Source: a virus. From it: a stretch of 63,526 nt of DNA. The notes beneath the pieces are model-generated. The model did not search any database. It was given only the letters and a program-made list of their open reading frames with translations, and had not been told where the DNA came from. The stretch is from the IMG/VR virus record IMGVR_UViG_3300024182_000007, positions 1 through 63,526 of that record, one strand, 5' to 3'. Below, piece after piece: positions 58,113 to 63,526 of this stretch. Both the position numbers and the translations under genes were made by a program. Within the stretch, counting starts at the first letter, position 1. Every line of letters starts with the position of its first letter.

Positions 58113-58307
58113 TCATTCCGGCTTATGCTTTATATGAGTCGCTACTCTCACCGGCTTTTCTTCCCACATCTCGATCTGCGTCCCCTCTTTGACGGTCCGA
58201 TCGTTCAATAAGATCGAGACGCATTTCTCCGCCGTCTCTCTATCCGGCGCGAACAATTGCCTGCCGTGCGCCTCCCCCTGGACCTGAGCGGTGACTTTGA
58301 ATCTCAC
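58113..58307 (-). CDS. small hypothetical protein (64 aa)
   Basis: The GTG at 58307 forms GTGA with the ERCC4 gene; the longer frame overprints it. A beta-helix-beta fold is suggested (RFKVTAQVQGEAHGRQLFAP, then TAEKCVSILLNDRTVKEGTQ). No family is recognised. Confidence 0.55.
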   Translation of the reverse strand: MRFKVTAQVQGEAHGRQLFAPDRETAEKCVSILLNDRTVKEGTQIEMWEEKPVRVATHIKHKPE

Positions 58308-59083
58308 TTTCTTCCCCCGTGTAGTATGCCCATTAAAGTCTCTACGGTCTTCGGCCCCAGCCCCGCCCTCTTCCAATCCTTAGCCGTCGCGTTGAACATC
58401 TCCTCCGGCTCCTTAAACTCCCTCGCCACGATCTCCGCCCGCCGATCCAACCCCGGTAGTTGAGCGGCCATCTTCCACGTATAGACCGCATTAGGCCCGC
58501 ACGTTCTCCTGATGTCGTCCTCCAAAGAAATGAAACGGGCCTTTCTCCCTATCCCGTTCGTAGGCTCCGGCGCGTATACCTGCTTGTGCGTCGAATGCTT
58601 CTCATACGCCTTCTGCCAGTACTTGTATCTCGACACGATAAACGCGGCCGTCTCTTGTTCGTTCTTCGTCTGCCTGACCCTGAATCCGAAGAACTCCTCC
58701 AGGCTAGCCAAGAAAGAATCGACTTCCACCCAAAGCACGGGTTGTTTCTTCGTCCCCCCTAAAACTCTCCACTCCCTCCCCCTGAGTTCTTCTAACGCGC
58801 CCGTCTTCCCGCACTGCCAGATCCCCTCTATAACCAGATATCTGACGTCGTACGTGCTCGCTACTCCAGGCGCCTGAAACCCTCCCAATCTCCTGTCACG
58901 CATGGAATTGACGAGATCCCTGATCTTCTTCCTCTCGACCCCGACTAATAGAGCCCCTTCCCCTTCAGCCCCATTCCCGCTCCAGCACGCATCTCCAAAC
59001 TCAAGCGTCGTCGTGGAGAGTTCGCATCCGTAGGGGCGGAAGCAGGGGAGGATATCCTGCTCTCTGCTGTCCAGCAAAATCAA
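58304..59083 (-). CDS. ERCC4-type nuclease with C-terminal HhH region
   Basis: The start is TTG at 59083. DSREQ at the N-terminus and VGVERKKIRDLVNSMRDRRL form the ERCC4/XPF nuclease signature (ERKxxxD). The C-terminal 70 residues (AAQLPGLDRRAEIVAREFKE, then AGLGPKTVETLMGILHGG) look like helix-hairpin-helix DNA-binding repeats. It probably cuts branched DNA during recombination or replication. Confidence 0.8.
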   Translation of the reverse strand: MILLDSREQDILPCFRPYGCELSTTTLEFGDACWSGNGAEGEGALLVGVERKKIRDLVNSMRDRRLGGFQAPGVASTYDVRYLVIEGIWQCGKTGALEELRGREWRVLGGTKKQPVLWVEVDSFLASLEEFFGFRVRQTKNEQETAAFIVSRYKYWQKAYEKHSTHKQVYAPEPTNGIGRKARFISLEDDIRRTCGPNAVYTWKMAAQLPGLDRRAEIVAREFKEPEEMFNATAKDWKRAGLGPKTVETLMGILHGGRK

Positions 59084-59084
59084 T

Positions 59085-59261
59085 TTATGCCCCTTTTGGC
59101 TTAATCGCCGCCATCGCCCTCCCCTGCAAGTCCATCACCCGCCCGTAATCATTCCACGTATCCGCCGGGATAGGCGAGTCGGCGGCGATCTTCAGCGCGT
59201 CCCTCATCGCGTCATTGGCCTTCTTCAAAGACGTATAAGCGTCCGTATTATCCGGTTTCAT
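59085..59261 (-). CDS. small helical protein (58 aa)
   Basis: GGAAGGAAAGAGAG precedes the ATG at 59261. The product (MKPDNTDAYTSLKKANDAMR, then DSPIPADTWNDYGRVMDLQG) is helical. It ends one base before the ERCC4 start. Confidence 0.55.
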   Translation of the reverse strand: MKPDNTDAYTSLKKANDAMRDALKIAADSPIPADTWNDYGRVMDLQGRAMAAIKPKGA

Positions 59262-59285
59262 CTCTCTTTCCTTCCTCCTCTTCCT

Positions 59286-60320
59286 TTATTTGGGCTTGGG
59301 AACTTCCATGATCGGATCGTCTTCCCATCTCGACCTGTTATAGGCCCTCAGCGCGTCCCTCAGCCCGATCTTGTTCCCGGCCAACTGATAAACCCCCTGC
59401 CAGTCCCGCTTGATATCGACCAGCGGATCGTACTGATGATCGACGAGAATCTTATATCGGCCGATATACTGCCGGTTGACCTTCGCCCCGTGCCAGTGAT
59501 GAATCGCGTGACAGGCCACATACCCGATATTCCTCTTCAAAACCTGGGCGTTTCTCTGCCACTGCTTAATCACCTGGACATAGCTCGAATCTCCCGGAAG
59601 CTTCTGCTGCAAGTGCTCCAGATTGGAGTCCGTCTTTCCGGCCAGTCCCATCGCCATGTGCCAGTCCCCCGACCCCAATATGCAGATATCCAATAGCCCG
59701 CCGATGGCGCTAAACGCCTCCGCCCGATAGCACCACGCCCCTCCCACCGCCCCGACCGCCGGAGCCCCGTACTCCCCCGGAAGTCTGCAATCCCCCGTCA
59801 CATAGTTATAGGTAAAGCTAGGCAGCGCTCTGGAGCACTGATGATTAGAATCCAAATCCGAATAAGAAGAAAACGGCTGGACGGCATCGTAATGCTGCAA
59901 CTGCTGGAGAACTTCCTGCGCCCAATCCGCCCGCGTGAACGTGATATCGGCGTCACAATAGCCGAAGTACTTAACTCCTAGAGGCAGACGGGCGAACCCT
60001 ATATTCAGCAGATTCTCCTTATGCCAGAGTTCCTCTCTCGATCTGAATTGAATGTGATGCGGATTCGCCGGATCGGTGACTTCAAACTGCCTGTCCCCGT
60101 AAGCCAGCTCGACGGTCAGCAGATTAACTCCGGAGTCCTCCATGTGCTTGGCGAACTTCCAGTAATTGTGATATCTCGATCTCCATCTCATAGGGTTGGA
60201 CATCGCCGTGACGATGAACAGTCTGTCCGGGAAGGGCCAGATTCGACCGACGCCCGTATGCGACCAGTGATCTATATAAGAGTCGGGATGAGGGGAAGGA
60301 ACGAACACGTCTTGTTTCAT
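59286..60320 (-). CDS. GT-A type glycosyltransferase
   Basis: KYFGYCDADITFTRADW contains a DxD-type metal site (CDAD) after a Rossmann-like start (RLFIVTAMSNPMRWRSRYHN). A later WHGAK segment fits an acceptor or metal site. The size (344 aa) is usual for a single-domain enzyme. In phages such enzymes may modify DNA, virion proteins or the host surface. The gene is coupled to the HNH gene by ATGA. Confidence 0.7.
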   Translation of the reverse strand: MKQDVFVPSPHPDSYIDHWSHTGVGRIWPFPDRLFIVTAMSNPMRWRSRYHNYWKFAKHMEDSGVNLLTVELAYGDRQFEVTDPANPHHIQFRSREELWHKENLLNIGFARLPLGVKYFGYCDADITFTRADWAQEVLQQLQHYDAVQPFSSYSDLDSNHQCSRALPSFTYNYVTGDCRLPGEYGAPAVGAVGGAWCYRAEAFSAIGGLLDICILGSGDWHMAMGLAGKTDSNLEHLQQKLPGDSSYVQVIKQWQRNAQVLKRNIGYVACHAIHHWHGAKVNRQYIGRYKILVDHQYDPLVDIKRDWQGVYQLAGNKIGLRDALRAYNRSRWEDDPIMEVPKPK

Positions 60321-60973
60321 ATGAATAGCTTGATTCTACTCTTGAACTTCCTCCCATCCAAAGACATGGCTTCCTCAGGGGACATCCCACGCACGTCGAT
60401 CCGATATTTGATCGTGGCTTGTCCAAGACCGGATTCTATAGTCCAATCTTGCATGCACTGTGTCCTTCCGAATGCTGTAATCCATATGTTTCTGCGCGTG
60501 TTGCGCGTTTGTTGATGCGGTAAAGTCCAAACGCAATTATCCGGCGAGTACCCCTTGTTGTTATTCAGTCGCTCGACACTGTGCTTTCGGCTAGGGCGCC
60601 TTCCCATGTCTGCGATGAAATTCTCGAATCTCATCCACCGTCGGCATATTCTGACGCCTCTTCCTCCATAGCGCTCGTACCCCTTGTAATTTTTGTTGTA
60701 GCAGCGCTGTTTAATCGCGTGGTACAGCTTGAATTCCGGGATTGTCGATAAGCCGTGCGTCGTTCTTGCTTCAGTCCCTAAACACCCGCAAGAACGAACC
60801 TGCTTCGAGGTCAGATTGCCTTGCTGAACGGCGGTGAGAGTTCCACAATCGCAAAGGCACAGCCAATAAAGTCTGGTCTTTTGAGGTCCCCGTCTGCTAT
60901 CGAAGCCCAATACAACAAGCCTATCGAAACGACGTCCGACCAAATGATCGTAGGTCTTCAAGCTCGCTGGCAT
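60317..60973 (-). CDS. HNH-type homing endonuclease with zinc finger and AP2-like end
   Basis: The N-terminal part has LCDCGTLTAVQQGNLTSKQV then SCGC, a zinc finger shared with the gene at 7362. The centre has KLYHAIKQRCYNKNYKGYER, RYGGRGVRICRRW, and HSVERLNNNKGYSPDNCVW, the pattern of phage HNH-like endonucleases. The C-terminal part may bind DNA. It lies between the Sak4-like gene and the glycosyltransferase gene. Confidence 0.75.
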   Translation of the reverse strand: MPASLKTYDHLVGRRFDRLVVLGFDSRRGPQKTRLYWLCLCDCGTLTAVQQGNLTSKQVRSCGCLGTEARTTHGLSTIPEFKLYHAIKQRCYNKNYKGYERYGGRGVRICRRWMRFENFIADMGRRPSRKHSVERLNNNKGYSPDNCVWTLPHQQTRNTRRNIWITAFGRTQCMQDWTIESGLGQATIKYRIDVRGMSPEEAMSLDGRKFKSRIKLFI

Positions 60974-60977
60974 TTTG

Positions 60978-61814
60978 CTATTCCCAATCCTCCGGCGACG
61001 AATCCGGGTATATCAGCATGGCAAGCATCTGAAACGTAATTTGATCGTCCTCCAAAACCTGTTCCTCCCCGACCATCGAAGCGTTTGCTTGACACTGATT
61101 TATCGTAACATAAAAGGGCTTCCATCCCTCTTTATTCTTCTTCCCCCGGTAATGCCTGATCTCCACGTTGACGTGATACCCGATCTCCCCGAACCCCTTG
61201 CTCCTCGACTCATTGGTCGGCTGGTCGTTCTTCCATATGGCCTTCTCCTTGTGCGTAATCAGCAGGTGCTTCCCCGACACGGCGTTCAAAAAGTCGATCA
61301 TCTCCTGGTTATACATGCCCCTGTCCCTGGGCATGATCTTCTGATTTCGCCCGTAGCACGCATATAGAACATCCTCGGAGAGTTGAGAGCCCGTATCAAT
61401 CACAATACTCTTGCATTTCTTCTCCGGCATTTCGGCGAACTTAAACGCGGCTTCCTTGATCCTGTTCACATGCCACCGATAAAAGTGCATGCTGCAACAA
61501 TCGGGCATCTCGCTCCCGAATACCGGCTTCTTGAACTTGCCGCAGTCGTCGGGAAGCATCGCCAGTTGCATGGGATTCCCCACCCTTATCAAATCCTCCT
61601 TGGGCATGATGATCTTCTTCCCCATCTCCATCGCCGTCTTTCCGATGGTCGCCCGTGTCTTCCGATCCAGCGCCACTACGCCTATCGGAGAAGGAAAGGT
61701 AGCCGCGAAATGCGTCTTCCCCGATCCCTGCTCCCCTCTGCTGGACACCGACAACTTATCCTGCTCGCCGCCGGTCAGCTCCACGAACTCGATCGGATGG
61801 GCGACCTCCTTCAT
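60978..61814 (-). CDS. RecA-like/Sak4-type recombinase ATPase
   Basis: Residues 27-35 (GEQGSGKTH) are Walker A and 137-144 (IVIDTGSQ) are Walker B. A conserved LLITHKEKAIW segment resembles the RecA-core strand 4 region. The size and neighbourhood (a PD-(D/E)XK nuclease and a possible ssDNA-binding gene) fit the Sak4 group of phage single-strand annealing or recombination ATPases. ATGA overlaps the cohesin-like gene. Confidence 0.75.
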   Translation of the reverse strand: MKEVAHPIEFVELTGGEQDKLSVSSRGEQGSGKTHFAATFPSPIGVVALDRKTRATIGKTAMEMGKKIIMPKEDLIRVGNPMQLAMLPDDCGKFKKPVFGSEMPDCCSMHFYRWHVNRIKEAAFKFAEMPEKKCKSIVIDTGSQLSEDVLYACYGRNQKIMPRDRGMYNQEMIDFLNAVSGKHLLITHKEKAIWKNDQPTNESRSKGFGEIGYHVNVEIRHYRGKKNKEGWKPFYVTINQCQANASMVGEEQVLEDDQITFQMLAMLIYPDSSPEDWE

Positions 61815-62572
61815 CTACACCGCCTCCCACTGGCCGTAAAATTCAGCGTGACTGACGCATTACTCAACGTCACCGCCTGACTGAACGGCGTAAACGAGCA
61901 CCGGCTCTTACTCGGCGTCACCACATAATTCCCCGCCGCTAATCCATTAAACGAATAAATCCCCGAGGGAGGCGTGATCATATTGGCCTGCGCCGCCCCG
62001 CTCAACCTCACGTTCGCCCCTCCCACTCCCACCGCCCCGGATATATTCCAGACGGTCGGCGGAGGGGGAGGGGGAGAAGCGGATATCGATACCGTCCCGC
62101 CCGATCCACCCGAACTGATGTATCTCCCCGCCGCGTCCGAAACCGTAACCCCCGTCACCGCTAGCGTGTCGATCTTCGGCCCCGGACCAGGCGCTATCCC
62201 CTGCGCTATCTGATACCGGATCGTCCCCAATAATCCGTTAGGGATGACATTTGAATTAGGAGGAGAGATTCCCGCTACCACGCAGACGGTCAGCCCCGTT
62301 TTCAGAGAGCAAGTGAGCGTCTTCCCGGCCGCCGTCACGCTCCCGCCTGGAGTAATCAGCCCTTGGGCGGTCGATAGATCGGAGAAGGGATGCGTCACCG
62401 TAAAGTTGAGCGCCGACGGCTGCGCTCCGCCCGTCGATGCCAATGAAACGCTTATATCTACCGTCCCCCCTGGAATCCCGCTTCCAGATCCAAGGGCGAT
62501 CGTCGCCGTCTGCGCCCCTGCCCATTTCAGACTCAGTCCGATTAGCGAACAGATAACCAATCGCAGTGTCAT
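61811..62572 (-). CDS. exported cohesin-like protein inside the recombination operon
   Basis: The start at 62572 forms ATGA with the nuclease gene, and its stop forms ATGA with the Sak4-like gene. MTLRLVICSLIGLSLKWAGAQ is a signal peptide. A cohesin-like beta sandwich follows (SIPGGTVDISVSLASTGG is the approximate region, with ALNFTVTHPF). Then come a Pro-rich linker (PPPPPP) and a carboxypeptidase-regulatory-like beta domain (GIYSFNGLAAGNYVVTPSKS). It is probably secreted. It is out of place among DNA-processing genes. Confidence 0.65.
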   Translation of the reverse strand: MTLRLVICSLIGLSLKWAGAQTATIALGSGSGIPGGTVDISVSLASTGGAQPSALNFTVTHPFSDLSTAQGLITPGGSVTAAGKTLTCSLKTGLTVCVVAGISPPNSNVIPNGLLGTIRYQIAQGIAPGPGPKIDTLAVTGVTVSDAAGRYISSGGSGGTVSISASPPPPPPTVWNISGAVGVGGANVRLSGAAQANMITPPSGIYSFNGLAAGNYVVTPSKSRCSFTPFSQAVTLSNASVTLNFTASGRRCR

Positions 62573-63213
62573 TCCGGTTTCACCTTCCCTTTGTTCTTTT
62601 CTATTAAGCGCCACGTATCGTCTACTTGAGTTTGGTCGAAGAGAATCAGATAGCGGATGTACTTAGCCTCTCGCGGCCACTTATAATCCCCGTTGATGAA
62701 GCAGACGTGCAGGCGCGCGAGGACGGAATCGTAAAACCCGCAGTAGGCCCGCATCTGGTGCATCCACAACCACTCCCGAAGGATATCCTTCCCATGTTTG
62801 GCCTTTTTGCCAGTAAATTTCATCTCTTCGACTACGACCGGAGTAAGGCCCGTATGAACTATTTCCGTTACGAGTTCGATGTCCTCAGAGATCGAGATGC
62901 CATCCGGGTTCCCATATACGCCCGCTCTCTCCTGCTCCCCCGGCTGCCACACCATCTCCGGATAAAAGCTCGCCGCGAACTCCTCCCAGGCGAATCCCAA
63001 CCCCATCCATAACGGCAGGTCCTCCTCCAATCTCTCCCCCGGCTTGAGAATCTTGGCTTGAACGGCGCAATGACGGAGAACGGCGGTCACATGCACGCCC
63101 TTCGATCGAATACGCGGAGAGAGACGGGATGATTTAGACGGCTGGAGGAGAGGGGAGCGCTTTAAGAGGTCGGCCATCTCGAACTGCACTTCCGTCTCCT
63201 CCAGGAGCTTCAC
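62569..63213 (-). CDS. PD-(D/E)XK exonuclease (RecB/Cas4-like)
   Basis: GTG at 63213 follows AGGGAGGTGATCC, a strong ribosome site. GNPDGISI supplies the Asp, EEMKFTGKK the Glu-x-Lys, and HQMRAYCGFYDS the Gln motif of the RecB/lambda-exonuclease-like family. With the Sak4-like ATPase it forms a typical two-component recombination system. Confidence 0.75.
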   Translation of the reverse strand: MKLLEETEVQFEMADLLKRSPLLQPSKSSRLSPRIRSKGVHVTAVLRHCAVQAKILKPGERLEEDLPLWMGLGFAWEEFAASFYPEMVWQPGEQERAGVYGNPDGISISEDIELVTEIVHTGLTPVVVEEMKFTGKKAKHGKDILREWLWMHQMRAYCGFYDSVLARLHVCFINGDYKWPREAKYIRYLILFDQTQVDDTWRLIEKNKGKVKPE

Positions 63214-63234
63214 GGATCACCTCCCTTCGACCGC

Positions 63235-63526
63235 TCACTTGAAGGTTACGACTCCATCCTCGATCTCATCGATCAGCCCTAGCTCGTCCTTCCCTGTCTC
63301 CTCCAGCCAAGGCGTATCGAACAGAGCCAGGACTTCCTTCGAGAGGGCTCCCTTGGTCTTATCCTTGATCATCTCCGCCTGGGCCAGCGTCTTTAGCTTC
63401 TTAATGGGAGCGGACTGCTCCGAGAGCTTACCGGCCAGAGTGGTAAGGATCTCGGTGGCCTTGTCTTTGGCCGCATCCCCTCCTCCTCCGTTCGTCTCAG
63501 CAGCGGCGTCCTTCTTCCCCGTCCCC
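63235..63526 (-). CDS. C-terminal part of the gene split by the window ends
   Basis: The open frame enters at the right edge and ends at 63235, 22 bases before the nuclease start. It begins with a Lys/Ala/Gly linker (TGKKDAAAETNGGGG) and continues as a helical domain (KATEILTTLAGKLSEQSAPI) with an acidic end (DELGLIDEIEDGVVTFK). It continues the gene at 1-624 across the circular join. An acidic C-terminal tail is usual in phage ssDNA-binding proteins, which supports but does not prove that role. Confidence 0.7.
   Translation of the reverse strand, partial: GTGKKDAAAETNGGGGDAAKDKATEILTTLAGKLSEQSAPIKKLKTLAQAEMIKDKTKGALSKEVLALFDTPWLEETGKDELGLIDEIEDGVVTFK

Overview
The window looks like the complete, circularly permuted genome of a tailed bacteriophage or prophage (Caudoviricetes). 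It is about 63.5 kb and moderately GC-rich. It carries a large terminase, a portal of about 710 residues, a scaffold-like protein, a major capsid candidate, a very large nozzle-like protein, and three internal-virion-like proteins. No tape-measure protein was recognised, so a podovirus-like particle is the best guess. The two window ends lie in one leftward gene: its N-terminal 208 codons run off position 1 and its C-terminal 95 codons run in from position 63526. The frames join if the terminal CCCC is counted once. Signal peptides ending in a typical 'AQ' site and a cohesin-like secreted protein are reminiscent of Acidobacteriota, so a host there is possible but is an inference.

Layout: a divergent region of about 1 kb (14643-15654), rich in palindromes, separates two transcription units. 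The leftward unit runs from 14642 through position 1 and, via the join, from 63526 down to about 52620. It encodes small zinc or basic proteins, a MoxR AAA ATPase / coiled-coil / VWA-metallopeptidase module, a tyrosine integrase broken by a +1 frameshift, regulators (RHH, XRE-type HTH, ParB-like), a P-loop ATPase, and an intein-bearing DinG/XPD-like helicase. It continues with a recombination and replication set: a possible ssDNA-binding protein, a PD-(D/E)XK nuclease, a Sak4-like ATPase, an ERCC4 nuclease, a UDG-exonuclease fusion, a DNA methyltransferase and a family A polymerase. The rightward unit (15655-52672) begins with a cassette of exported, tail-fibre-like or beta-helix proteins (15655-21991). 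A short leftward two-gene insert follows (23085-22001), then terminase, portal, scaffold, capsid, connector, fibre, nozzle and internal-virion genes. The two units converge near 52.67 kb.

Selfish DNA is abundant: an intein, two LAGLIDADG genes, one GIY-YIG gene, one HNH-like gene and two related zinc-finger genes. Several genes start 6-7 bases after a good sigma70 -10 box, implying leaderless mRNAs. Most genes are packed with ATGA or GTGA stop-start overlaps, which fixes many starts and reveals genes of 17-60 residues.

The most unusual signal is an oriented 7-8-base motif (ATAGTGC, mostly ATAGTGCG) present 12 times between 8299 and 10304. All copies have the same orientation but fall in all three reading frames. 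Also notable are four genes interrupted by one extra base in a short run of A or T, a second ATPase-like protein whose P-loop appears dead, two structured intercistronic RNA candidates, and an orphan promoter-to-terminator unit that looks like a small RNA.
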